DNA of 64,000 bases. It comes from Rana temporaria (lineage: Eukaryota > Chordata > Amphibia > Anura > Ranidae). The notes beneath the pieces are model-generated. The model saw nothing but the letters and a program-made list of their open reading frames with translations. It made no database searches and was not told the origin of the DNA. A program made the translations under genes and the position numbers. Positions 11,463 to 22,205 of this stretch are shown piece after piece. The stretch is taken from positions 593,195,844 to 593,259,843 of the forward strand of contig NC_053489.1 of the NCBI RefSeq assembly GCF_905171775.1, read 5' to 3'. The stretch's first letter is position 1; each line of letters starts with the position of its first letter.

Positions 11463-13921
11463 TAGGGTGACCACGTGTCCCGGATTGCCCGGGATTGTCC
11501 CTTAATTAATGCTTGTGTCCCGTGTCCCGGACACCCTCATTACGGGACAATACAGAGTCCCGGAATTGGCCTGAGCAGATCTAATGCCCCCTAAAATAGC
11601 CTTTGCATACACCCTCTCTGTCTCAGCCTGTGGTGGACCCCTAGCTGACAGAGAGTGAGACCCCTATTCACCACCGCTGGCTCAGTGCCCAAACTGGTTG
11701 CTACCTGCCTCCCGCTTGGCGTGTAGCAACCAGTGACGTCAGAGCAGCAGAGAGGCAGAGACCTATCACAGCGGAGGAGAGTTTAACTTCCTCCTCCGCG
11801 CCTTCTGTTCAGCTCCACCCACCTCCTCGTGTATGTTCTGGAGTCCAGCCGGCAGCCAGAAGAAACATCGGACTCTGAGACAGACTGCAGTGTACAACTA
11901 AGGCAAGTAACATGCAAAGCACTGACCAGCATTGAAGATCCATCGGTGTTATAATCCTGTCAGCTCTCCCCCAGCAGTCAGAGTTCAGCACGTGTAAGAC
12001 ACTGGAGTGTGTGTCTGCACAGTACACTCAGAGGCTTGCTCCAGGCAAGGGTCGGCAGGAGAGGACACATGACACCCTGGATGGAAGGAGGAAACATCCT
12101 TAGATATCAGGGCAGGGTTCATGCTGGGACTTGTAATCCTTCACTTTTGGGGATGTGACCCCCCCCCAAAGTAAAGAACTACAGGTGCCAGCATGAACCC
12201 CTCAGAGCTGAAGATGTTTCCTGAACACATGATAACTCCTCACACCCAGTCCTGTCCAGCTGCTCAATGTCTCTTCTCTCCCACTACTTGTTTGCCTCTC
12301 CCTGCAGCAGCCCCCTCCCCCCTCCTCCTTCACCCTCAGCCTTTCATGTTCTGCCACCTTTTCACCTACTAGTCTTGTTACCCCCTCTGTATACCAAGCA
12401 AACCTCTCAGTAGTGGCTCATCAGCAACTATCACAACCTCAGAATCCTGCCAGCATTCCATTCATTGCTCCTTCAAACTGCCAGAAATGTTTTAGTTACT
12501 CCACTGCAGCGGTGTAACTACAGGGGGCGCCATTGCAACCCAGCCTCATACTCCAGGATGGTCCATGCAGCTTCCCTCTAAACCTGGATAGGAGGGGCGG
12601 AATATAGAGGAACTGATGCCCTCCATGTTCTTCTTGCAGCCACTGAATGCCTGCAGGAGGTAAGGGAGGAAAAGCGGGCATTCAGTGGCTGCAAGAAGAA
12701 CATGGGGGGCATCAGTTCCTCTATATGCCACCCCTCCTATCCAGTTTCCTTCTGCTGCCCACAGGTCCCTCAACACTCTCCTGGCTGATCTTCCCCAGTA
12801 ACTTCTCTGCTCCCTCCCACCTCATCCCCCATTCTCCAACCCCCTGCTGTCCTCTGGTCCCACCTGTGCTGTTCTTCAGTCCCCCCTCCTGTGTTGTTCT
12901 TCAGTCCCCCCTCCTGTGCTGTTCTTCAGTCCCCCCTCCAGTGCTGTTCTTCAGTCCCCCCTCCTGTGCTGTCCTCTGGTCCCACCTGTGCTGTTCTTTA
13001 GTCCCCCCCCTCCTGTGCTGTCCTCTGGTCCCACCTGTGCTGTTCTTCAGTCCCCCCCTCCTGTGCTGTCCTCTGGTCCCACCCTGTGCTGTTCTTCAGT
13101 CCCCCCCCTCCTGTGCTGTCCTCTGGTCCCACCTGTGCTGTTCTTCAGCCCCCCCCCCCCTCCTGTGCTGTCCTCTGGTCCCACCTGTGCTGTTCTTCAG
13201 TCCCCCCCCTCCTGTGCTGTCCTCTGGTCCCACTCTGTGCTGTTCTTCAGTCCCCCCCTCCTGTGCTGTCCTCTGGTCCCACCCTGTGCTGTTCTTCAGT
13301 CCCCCCCTCCTGTGCTGTCCTCTGGTCCCACCCTGTGCTGTTCTTCAGTCCCCCCCTCCTGTGCTGTCCTCTGGTCCCACCCTGTGCTGTTCTTCAGTCT
13401 CCCCCTCCTGTTCTGTCCTCTGGTCCCACCCTGTGCTGTTCTTCAGTCCCCCCCCCCTCCTGTGCTGTCCTCTGGTCCCACCTGTGCTGTTCTTCAGCCC
13501 CCCCCCTCCTGTGCTGTTCCTGATTTGGAGGAACTGTCCCTCATTTAGAGCATTGTCCCTCTACCCCTCTGTTCCTCTTTCCTCCTTGTTTGTCCCTCAA
13601 GGAGCCAATATAAAAGAATAGTAGTGGTAAAAAAGCACCTGTGGGTTTAACCAGTTTTTCTTTGTTTATAATTCTCCTACATATTTTTGCTAATAGGTGT
13701 CCTTCATTTCCATCTCAGAAAGTTGGGAGGTGTGCCTCTATCCATCCCACTGCCCCTCTGACTACTCTGTGCCCCCCACTCAGTTGTTTTTCTTGATGCC
13801 TAGGGCCCACTTTTGATCTCGCACATGGGCCCGCTGATTTCATATGCCCCTGCCCCAAAAATCTGCAAAAAAAATGGGGGGGGGTGTCCCTGAATGGCAG
13901 TTTGGAAATGTGGTCACCCTA
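11463..13921. mobile_element. Nested hAT copy 2, 2,459 bp
   Basis: It has the same ends and the same 8-bp ACAGGCAG flanks (11455-11462 and 13922-13929) as copy 1. By eye the unique parts differ at only a handful of bases over about 1.3 kb. The 338-bp length difference equals about seven 48-bp minisatellite dimers. The shared insertion point and flanks show it arose by tandem duplication of a segment containing copy 1, not by a second transposition. Confidence 0.9.
12842..13512. repeat. 48-bp dimeric minisatellite (copy 2)
   Basis: The same dimer as at 9856, with about 14 dimers. Its C-runs also vary. Both arrays end at the same joint, GCTGTTCCTGATTTGGAGG. Confidence 0.93.
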
Positions 13922-15392
13922 ACAGGCAGGGTATATTGCTGCAAGTACTTTCATGTGGTGTACTGTCTGTGTCCTCTGCAGTGTGCACCTAAAGCTACGT
14001 GGTGCATGTACTGTCCGTGTCCTCTGCACATTGTGCACCTAACGTAAAGCTGGTGTTTCTCATATTTACTCCTAGAAGCAGAGATCCTCTCATATTAATA
14101 CTACAGGCAGGGTATATTGCTGCAAGTACGTTCACGTGGTGTACTGTCTGTGTCCTCTGCAGTGTGCACCTAAAGCTATGTGGTGTGTGTACTGTATGTG
14201 TCCTCTGCAGTGTGCACCTAAAGCTACGTGGTGTGTGTACTGTCCGTGTCCTCTGCACATTGTGCACCTAACGTAAAGCTGGTGTTTCTCATATTTACTC
14301 CTAGAAGCAGAGATCTTCTCATATTATTACTACAGGCAGGGTATATTGCTGCAAGTACATTCATATGGTGTACTGTCTGTGTCCTCTGCAGTGTGCACCT
14401 AAAGCTACGTGGTGCATGTACTGTCCATGTCCTCTGCACATTGTGCACCTAACGTAAAGCTGGTGTTTCTCATATTTACTCCTAGAAGCAGAGATCCTCT
14501 CATATTAATACTACAGGCAGGGTATATTGCTGCAAGTACGTTCACGTGGTGTAATGTCTGTGTCCTCTGCCGTGTGCACCTAAAGCTATGTGGTATGTGT
14601 ACTGTATGTGTCCTCTGCAGTGTGCACCTAAAGCTACGTGGTGTGTGTACTGTCCGTGTCCTCTGCACATTGTGCACCTAACATAAAGCTGGTGTTTCTC
14701 ATATTTACTCCAAGAAGCAGAGATCTTCTCATATTATTACTACAGGCAGGGTTTATTGCTGCAAGTACTTTCATGTGGTGTACTGTCTGTGTCCTCTGCA
14801 GTGTGCACCTAAAGCTACGTGGTGCATGTACTGTCCGTGTCCTCTGCACATTGTGCACCTAACGTAAAGCTGGTGTTTCTCATATTTACTCCTAGAAGCA
14901 GAGATCCTCTCATATTAATACTACAGGCAGGGTATATTGCTACAAGTACGTTCACGTGGTGTACTGTCTGTGTCCTCTGCAGTGTGCACCTAAAGCTATG
15001 TGGTGTGTGTACTGTATGTGTCCTCTGCAGTGTGCACCTAAAGCTACGTGGTGTGTGTACTGTCTGTGTCCTCTGCACATTGTGCACCTAACGTAAAGCT
15101 GGTGTTTCTCATATTTACTCCTAGAGGCAGGGATCTGCTCATATTAATACTACAGGCAGGGTATATTGCTGCAAGTACTTTCACGTGGTGTATTGTCTGT
15201 GTCCTCTGCAGTGTGCACCTAAAGCTATGTGGTGTGTGTACTGTCCCTGTCCTCTGCACATTGTGCACCCAATGTAAAGCTGGTGTTTCTCATATTTACT
15301 CCTAGAACCAGGGATCTGCTCATATTAATACTACAGGCAGGGGATATTGCTGCAAGTACTTTCACGTGATGTACTGTCTGTGTCCTCTGCAG
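13922..15392. repeat. 181/229-bp higher-order satellite array
   Basis: The landmark GGCAGGGTATATTG (with single-base variants) starts at 13925, 14106, 14335, 14516, 14745, 14926, 15155 and 15336. Spacings are 181, 229, 181, 229, 181, 229 and 181. The 229-bp form has a 48-bp internal duplication (CACCTAAAGCTATGTGGTGT onward). The pair therefore forms a 410-bp higher-order repeat. Each unit has one or two TGTCCTCTGCAG motifs. The last partial unit ends with that motif ten bases before the transposase ATG. Open frames on both strands (74-90 codons) recur with the array and are not genes. Confidence 0.93.
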
Positions 15393-15401
15393 TCCATTAG
15401 T

Positions 15402-17819
15402 ATGTCTGGAAGGACAACAAGGAGAGTCAGAGAGTCACAAGCCGATAAAAGAGGGCAAGCAGGCTCTGCGTCTAGAGGCAACAGTGCTGGTCGTGGACAA
15501 GGTGCATCCTCATCAGCACGTGGCCGTGGGAACACTCGAAGGCTCCGATGATGGTACACAGCTAGAGGAAGGCAGTAACGTGAGCCCAGAGAGAGGGGGT
15601 GCCCAAGAAGGACAGCAATCTGGCAGTCATGTTCCCCCAGCTGCAGCATACTGCCAGGTTTTTTACAGTGATGAGGAGGGAGGGGATGATGAGGTCACTG
15701 ACTCTACATCGGTGCCTGATAGGAGAGAGGAGGAGGAGGCACATCTCCAACGAGGCAGGATTCCCTCCAGGGGCCAGCTTAAGGGCAGCACACCGACTGC
15801 ATCACATCGCAGAGCTACGCATGTGCAGGGCGCTGCTGTGTATTAGCAGTATTCAAAAAGTTCTTTGGTGTGGGCCTTTTTTGAGACGAGTGCATCAGAT
15901 CACACTTCTGCTATTTGCAACATATGTCTCAAGCGTATCTTGCGTGGCCAAAACATCACCCGCTTGGGCACCACATGACATGTCGACCTGCCATGCAGTT
16001 CATTGGCAAGCATACCTCAAAGACCCACACCAAAGAACAAAGCGGACCTCTCCTTGCTCCTCATCAGCTGGGATCTCCAACCCTACTATACCCTCAGTCC
16101 TATCTGAAGCCTGAACTGATAGGACTGAAGGTGTAGAATTAGGTGTGTCACAGCCAAGTACTTGCGGGTAATCTACTATCGGTACACCGATGGCAGATTG
16201 TACCAGGCAAATTTCCCTGCCCCAGCTGCTGCAGCGCCAAAAGAAGTTCTCTCCCAGCCATCCACATGCCCAGCAGTTTAATGCTAGCTTAGCTAAATTG
16301 CTAGCACTTCAACTGCTGCCTTCCATGAGTTTGTGGAATGTGCGGTACCTCAGTGGCAAGTTCCGAAACGCCAGGAATGGTGGTTTGCGACAATGGCACC
16401 AAACTCCTCTCCGCCCTGCGACAGGGACAACTGCCCTGTTTTGCTCATGTCCTTAACTTGGTGGTGCAGCGGTTCTTGGGCAGGTACCCGGGCTTACAGA
16501 ATGTCCTGAAGCAGGCCAGGAAAGTCTGTTTGCATTTCCAACAGTCATATAATGCCAGTGATACTGGCAGACCTCCAAAAGGAGAACAACCTGCCCAAGA
16601 ACCGCCTAATCTGTGACATACCCACCAGGTGGAACTCTACGTTGGCCATGCTGCAGCAGCTGCACACGCAACATAGGGCCATCAATTAGTATCTGTGCCA
16701 ATATGGCAGCAGGACAGGGTCAGGGGAGCTTGTTTTTTTCCCCACGCCAGTGGGCCATGATCAAGGATGCATGCACTGTCCTGTCACCATTTGAGGAGGC
16801 CACAAGGATGGTGAGCAGTGACAGTGCATGTATAAGTGACACTGTCCCTCTTATTCACCTGTTGGAGCACACGCTGCATGGAATAATGGACAAGGCCCTT
16901 GAGGCAGAACAGAGGGAGGAAGAGGAGGACTTCCTTACCTCTCAAGGTCCCCTTTATCCAGACAGTGTTCCTGCTTGCCCGCCCAGCACACAGGAAGAGG
17001 AGGAGGAGGATTGTGTCAGCATGGAAGTGGAACCTAGCACTCAGCATCAGCAGCAGTCTTCAAGGGATCAATTACAGTCCCAAGAAACCCATGGACTTGT
17101 ACGTGGCTGGGACGAGGTGGCTACGGATCATGTCGTCCCCACTCCGCACCGAATGCCTCAGCAAACCTACATTGTATGGCCTCCCTGGTCCTGCAAAGCC
17201 TGCGGAAGGATCCTGGTATTCGTGCTATCAAGGAGAGGGATCATTATTGGCTGGCAACCCTCCTTGATCCACGTTACAAGAGTAAGGTTGCGGACCTTAT
17301 CTTGCCAGCGCAGAGGGAGCAGAAGATGAAACATCTTCGGGAGGCCTTGCAGAAAGGTCTGTGCAAGAGACTGGGAGGTTACAAAATCCTGGTCCTGGAC
17401 AACGTTTTGCTGAGGCTTTGGTCAGTCACAGAAGGAGCGGTGGAGAAGGTGGCTGTCTGACCGATGCGTTCAGACAATTTTTTAGTCCGCAGCCCCAAGG
17501 TATGACCGGTTCCAGCAACCATCGCCAGCGTCTGTTTTACATGGTGCGAGAATACCTAGGGGCAAGATCAGACTTGGACACCTTTCCCACCGAAAATCCT
17601 CTGGCTTACTGGGTCTTGAGGATGGATCACAGGGCAGAGATTGCACAGTACGCAATTGAGCTACTGGCTTGTCCTGCATCCAGCGCTGCTGGAGGCTTTG
17701 TAACCGATCACAGGGTGCGCCTCTCCACCGACTTGGTCGATCGACTGTCCTTCATAAAAATTAATCAAGCTTGGATCACCACCAGCTACCAAGCACCTGA
17801 TGCTGATGTAACTGAATAA
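15402..17819 (+). pseudogene. hAT transposase with BED finger, frameshifted
   Basis: This would catalyse cut-and-paste transposition of the giant hAT in the nucleus. From ATG 15402 an Arg/Gly/Ser-rich N-terminus runs to a stop at 15549. The reading then continues in other frames. A BED-type zinc finger is visible near 15870-15980 (CNIC, Cys codons at 15916 and 15925). Next come the hAT core motifs DNGTKLL (about 16398), an AHVLNLVV match (about 16446), a TRWNSTL match (about 16625), LLDPRYK (17260-17280) and the C-terminal dimerisation region with YW and ACPASSA (about 17607-17690), ending at 17819. At least four frame changes and internal stops break it. The order of domains matches Ac/ZBED-like hATs. 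An acceptor-like CTCTGCAG ends at 15392. As it stands it cannot make a full protein. Some shifts could be assembly errors, but their number argues for decay. Confidence 0.85.
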
Positions 17820-17947
17820 TAATTTTTGAAATGTCAGATCCCTTTAAGACTGCCTATTCTGATGCTGAGTGACTATCCTGTTATGCTGAGTGACTATCCT
17901 TTCCTCCTCAATGATTAAGCTGATAGCTTGTAAGAACATATTTGGTT

Positions 17948-18300
17948 CTGGGCAATTTTTCTACCCCTGTTTAACAGGGGCGTGTAATTACAAATTTTGA
18001 TGCAATTCTTTGCAGCGGGATCATTCCTGCGCTCCAACTAGAGTATCTGTGAGTGGTTGCAGTGTTGTGGCACCAGCACCAGTGCCTAAGGCCCAATTTT
18101 TCTGCCCCTGTTCAACAGAGGCGTGTAATTACAATTTTTGATGCAATACTTTGCAGCGGGCTCATTCCTGCGCTCCAACTAGAGTATCTGTGAGGGGTTG
18201 CAGTGTTGTGGCACCAGCACCACCACCAACAAAGGCCCAATTTTTCTTCCCCTGTTCAACAGGAGAATGTAATTACAATTCTTGATCTAATATTTCACAG
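17948..18300. repeat. 143-bp tandem repeat, about 2.4 copies
   Basis: Copies start near 17948, 18090 and 18234 with CAATTTTTCTRCCCCTGTT and contain the CGCTCCAACTAGAGTATCTG segment. It lies in the 3' untranslated part of the giant hAT. Confidence 0.85.
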
Positions 18301-18599
18301 TAGGGCCCATTCCTGTGACCTGGAGGGAGGGGGGCGGGGAAACCCATGCTATTGTTCTCAATGATTTTCATCCATATTGCAGGGACCAGACATTACATTA
18401 AAGCTGCAAGCAGTTTTAAATTACTTTTTTCTTATAGTAATCTCATTTTGTGCAGGGACAGTTCTTAACACATGCCACTTCACAGGCATACTATAGACAC
18501 CCAGCAGGTACGATATTTTAAAGGAATTTTTCAAATTTTTTTTTCACTTTAAGCATCATTAAAATCACTGCTCCAGAACAAACGACCGTATTTAAAACT

Positions 18600-18815
18600 T
18601 TTTTTTACATTGATACATGTTCCCTGGGGCAAGACCCGGCTTCTGAGACACGTTTTACGACAATAACTTGCATTTTAGGCTTTAATATGAGCACTTTTGA
18701 ATTCGAACGTTCGAGTCCCATAGACTTCAATGGGGTTCTAAATGTTCGCGCAAACATTCTGTCCGTTCGAAGGTTCTGGTGCAAGCCGAACGGGGGGGTG
18801 TTCGGCTCATCCCTA
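18600..18815. repeat. 3' terminal region of the giant hAT
   Basis: Its inverse complement starts TAGGGATGAGCCGAACACC and continues through AAAGTGCT and GTTATTGTC motifs that also occur, in the same order, at 55651-55848. This shows the terminus belongs to a dispersed family. Confidence 0.85.
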
Positions 18816-19040
18816 CTGAAGAGAGAAAGAGCGGCTCTAATTGGGTTTGCCGTGCCACCATGATTGGCCACAGCAGAGGGCCAATCATAAGACACCTGGT
18901 GGTATCATGGGAAATGTAGTCCCTGAAGAGTGGCGGCCCCATTGTGCCCACAGACACAATGCTACAGCCAGAGGAATTGGATGTTACAGGAGGAGAAAAA
19001 TAGAGTACTGTGCTAGGGGAAGCCAGAGAGGTAGCCACAC

Positions 19041-19527
19041 TGTACCTCTGTACTCGCACCACCAGAAAGACACGTTGTACCTGCACCACCAGAGGGCCAT
19101 GCTATACCCACAGCACCAGAGAGCCACTTGTACCCGCACCACCAGAGGGCCATGCTGTACCCGCATCACTAGAGAGCCACGCACCACCAGAGAGGGAGCC
19201 ATGCTGTAACCGCACCACCAGAGAGGGAGCCACGCTGTACCCGCACCACCAGAGAGGGAGCCACGCTGTACCCGCACCACCAGAGAGGGAGCCATGCTGT
19301 ACCCGTACCACCAGAGAGGAAGCCACACTGCACCCGCACCACCAGAGAGGGAGCCACACTGTACCCGCACCACCAGAGAGGGAGCTAAGCTGTACCCTCA
19401 CCACCAGAGAGGGGGCCACGCTGTATCCACACCACCAGAGCGCCATGCTGTTCCTGCACCACAAGAGAGGGAGCCACGCTGTACATGCACCATCAGAGAG
19501 CCACGCTGTACTCGCACCATCAGAGGG
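19041..19527. repeat. 31-bp minisatellite, about 16 copies
   Basis: The unit is close to GTACCCGCACCACCAGAGAG + GGAGCCACGCT. Shorter variants that lack the GAGAGGGAGC part alternate with full ones, mostly at the two ends. Translations repeat every 31 residues, so the ORFs on both strands are by-products. Confidence 0.9.
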
Positions 19528-20216
19528 GGAGAAAGATGGAGCCACTGCCAGGGTACAGACATGCTACACTACTGACAAGAGTCGGCCTGGGCAATCCAGA
19601 GTGAGCGAAAGTCCAGCCAGAGGGATCACTGTTGCACTTTCACCGGATCTGGTAAGAGGGCCTGTTGGCCATTATCCTTTACCCATTACTGTTCCCAGGG
19701 ACTGAGCCATTAGGAATTGCCTAACCTGATATCATCTAGGCCTTATTGACTGACACAACAACTCCAACGCTGGTCCTCCTGTCCAAAAATGGGGGGGGGT
19801 GACACAATTTTTACCGCAACAGGCGACACCAACCCTAGTGACGCCACTGTCCCGGAGCCCAGTGCCACAACAAGTTCCGACACTGAGCTTTGGTAACTGG
19901 CCAGACAGGGGTGAGCTAGCGCGGCCACCCAGGAATCTGCCGGTCCCACATGCAGCGATCGGCTTTCCATAGCAGCCGTCACCTCTCTCCCCACTGTGAG
20001 CCCCACACACTCCTCGGCTCCACCACCCCCTTGGCTCCATTGTTCTAGTGTACACAGCAAGGAGGAGGAGGAGGAGCCACGGGGGAGGGACACAACTTCA
20101 GTGCAAGAGCTGCGGTGCTGGTCTGAGGTCTGTGTATAGTTTACAGTGAAGAGGGACACAGTAACCACTAAGGGGAGCAGATAACAGATGCACACATGGA
20201 GTGATGGAAGGGGGGT

Positions 20217-20347
20217 AAGGGGATATGTGCTGGGTGCTTTGGGAGGGGAGAGGATATGTGCTATTGGGGGGGTCTGATCCTCCTCCCCACCACTAGCACA
20301 TGTCCTCGCCTCTCTCAAAGCACCCAGCACATATCCCCTTATCCCCC
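20217..20347. repeat. Hairpin, about 55-bp arms
   Basis: GGGGATATGTGCTGGGTGCT at 20218 pairs with AGCACCCAGCACATATCCCC at 20319-20338, and the arms continue inward through AGGATATGTGCTA and its partner. It may be a small foldback insertion. Confidence 0.75.
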
Positions 20348-20545
20348 AAATGAAAAGATGCTGCATCCCTCTCTGTCCTCCTCCTGCGGTGTTCCTCTCT
20401 GTCCTCTTCCCGCAGAGTCCCTCTGTTCTCTTGACAGGGCAGATCTTAAAAAGGAAAAGGGGTGTGGCCTTGACAGGGAGGGGTGGGTCATATTTAAATT
20501 AGCGGGTGTGCGAGTTTATTCAGGCCTAGGGCAGCACAAAACCTA

Positions 20546-20820
20546 AATAGACCACTGCATGCACCCCAACATTTTCTGCATTCAAAGCATTCATCCCTGA
20601 ATGCATAGGGCCCTAAACGTTATTGCCAATTGGTACAGCGCTCAGCCCTCCTGTCCAGTCGCAGTCTGCTATAGACTTTGACAGGCTGCAGACTACGGGG
20701 GTTGGACACTGCACCAGGAGCACCAAAATTCCCAGAATACTCACATCGGCTAGTGCAAGGGGCCAATAATGTTATGATTATACTTATTCTATTAATGTCA
20801 TGCTTATACTTATTCTATTA
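20546..20820. other. Unassigned short repeat-like DNA
   Basis: It includes TATAGGGCCCTAAA-like and CTTATTCTATTA motifs (the latter a direct repeat around 20782 and 20810). A related piece is seen at 35470-35530. Confidence 0.4.
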
Positions 20821-21157
20821 ACCACTTAAGGACCCCTTCACGCCGATTTACGTCGGCAGAATGGCACAGCTGGGCACATCAACGTAACTGTACGTTGCCC
20901 TTTAAGCCCAGCCGTAGGGTCGCGGGCGCGTGCACGCGACCCGGTCCGAAGCTCCGTGACCACGGCTGCTGGAGTCCCGCGATCGGTCCCCAGAGCTGAA
21001 TAATGGGGAGAGCTGTGTACCGTGGACTATGTACCCTGGACTACAACCTGCACTGCACTATATACACTACACTGCCTGCACTGTATTATATACACTGCAC
21101 TGACTGAACTGTATTATATATTCTACACTGACTGAATCTACAAACTATGGCATACAT
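20821..21157. mobile_element. Fragment of a dispersed frog-type repeat (AACCACTTAAGGACC)
   Basis: It begins AACCACTTAAGGACCCCTTC with CGCCGATTTACGTCGGCA. I recognise this as a repeat abundant in frogs, from recollection rather than a search. It is truncated and followed by a TATA/ACACTGC-rich stretch (21050-21130). Confidence 0.5.
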
Positions 21158-22040
21158 TAGGCTTGCACTGATACTGATATCGGTGGCGCAGGTAAGCATT
21201 TGCATGAGTATTTTTTACTTGTGCAAATGCTCCGATACCTAAAACCATTACTTTTGCAGTCCGATTTGAGCACATACAAAATAAACAGGCTCAAATTGCA
21301 CTGCAAAGAATCACATGTGGTTTGAACAGGAATACGGTGCAACTCTGTCCGAATCACATGTGGTTTCCTGAACTGCTCCTGTGTGAACCCAGGCTTGTGA
21401 CTTTAGCCTAGGTTCACACAGGAGCAGTGCAGGAAAATGCATGTGATTCAGACAGGAGTAGCATCACATTCCTGTTTAAATCACATGCAATTCTTTGCAG
21501 TGTGATTAGGGCCCATTCATTTTATGGGCTCAAATTGCACCGCAAAGATATTGGTAACTGGTATAATTTAGCTAGATTCAGAAAGAGTTAAGCCGGCGTA
21601 TCAGTAGATACGCCATCGTAACTCTGAATCTAAGCTGTCGTATCTTTAAGTGTATTCTCAAAATGAGATACACTTAAATCTAGCTAAGATACGACGGCTT
21701 GCGCCGTCGTATCTTAGCTTTCTATTTAGGCCGGCCGCTAGGGGCGTGAACGCTGATTTACGCCTAGAATGCGTAAATCAGCAAGATACGCCTATTCACG
21801 AACGTACGCTTGCCCGTCGCAGTAAAGATTTGGCGTTTTCAGGCGTAAAGTTAGTCTAACAAATAGCTGGCCTAGCCAATGTTAAGTATGGACGTCGTTC
21901 CCGCGTCGAATTTTGAAAATACGATACGCTACGCCGGCTGAAACATACGCCGCCCTACGTGAATCCAGCTAATTGAGTACTTGAGCACAAGTATTGATGC
22001 TCGTACTTGCCAGTAAAAAACAGGTATCGGTGCATCCCTA
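21158..22040. mobile_element. hAT-like non-autonomous element with nested MITE
   Basis: The ends are TAGGCTTGCACTGATACT and, inverted, TAGGGATGCACCGATACC. The flanking 8-mers GCATACAT and CCATATGT match at 5 of 8, so any target duplication is decayed. The interior carries an inverted pair around GAACTGCTCCTGTGTGAACC (21371) and GGTTCACACAGGAGCAG (21410). Confidence 0.6.
21570..21970. mobile_element. TACGCCGGCG-type MITE, 401 bp
   Basis: The ends AGCTAGATTCA and, inverted, AGCTGGATTCA flank a CpG-rich interior with CGTATCTTAGC and TACGCC motifs. It is related to the GGCCCGGATTCA MITEs at 35721 and 36672. It is inserted in the hAT-like element above. Confidence 0.72.
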
Positions 22041-22205
22041 CCATATGTACTGGTGTTTACTCTGCTAAGGACAATATTAGTGTTGTCCCGATACCACTTT
22101 TTTAAGACCGAGTACAAGTACCAATACTTTTTTTCAAGTACTCGCCGATACCGAATACCGATACTTTTTTTAAGTCTCATGTGACAGCGGCACGTGTGTC
22201 AGTAT

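Larger units (their letters stand above)
7767..18815 (+). mobile_element. Giant hAT transposon, 11,049 bp
   Basis: The ends are TAGGGATGAGC and its inverse GCTCATCCCTA. They are flanked by a perfect 8-bp target duplication, CTGAAGAG, at 7759-7766 and 18816-18823. Eight-base duplications are characteristic of the hAT superfamily. In order it holds a subterminal palindrome (7783-7813), a CCAAT/TATA promoter, a satellite array containing two nested hAT copies, a BED/hAT transposase relic (15402-17819), a 143-bp tandem repeat, and a 3' terminal region of about 200 bp whose inverse is also found at 55651. Autonomous hATs are commonly 2.5-5 kb. The excess here comes mostly from the nested copies (about 5.3 kb) and the array. 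The target duplication is intact, so the element entered as one unit or grew in place after insertion. Confidence 0.93.
18816..20545. mobile_element. Right part of the older repeat split by the giant hAT
   Basis: It starts with the second CTGAAGAG and the CTAATTGGGTTTGC module seen on the left side. It contains a 31-bp minisatellite and a hairpin, and fades near CAGGCCTAGGGCAGCACAAA (20521-20540). The exact right terminus is not fixed. The region 19690-20050 has no recognised content. Confidence 0.45.

Noticed and set aside
12647..13621. 324-codon ORF and overlapping frames
   Set aside because: The same minisatellite effect in the second nested hAT copy.
13995..15305. Paired ORFs on both strands recurring every few hundred bases
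   Set aside because: They track the 181/229-bp satellite units exactly and carry no domain.
19010..19705. 231-codon ORF and antisense ORFs
   Set aside because: A product of the 31-bp minisatellite at 19041-19527.
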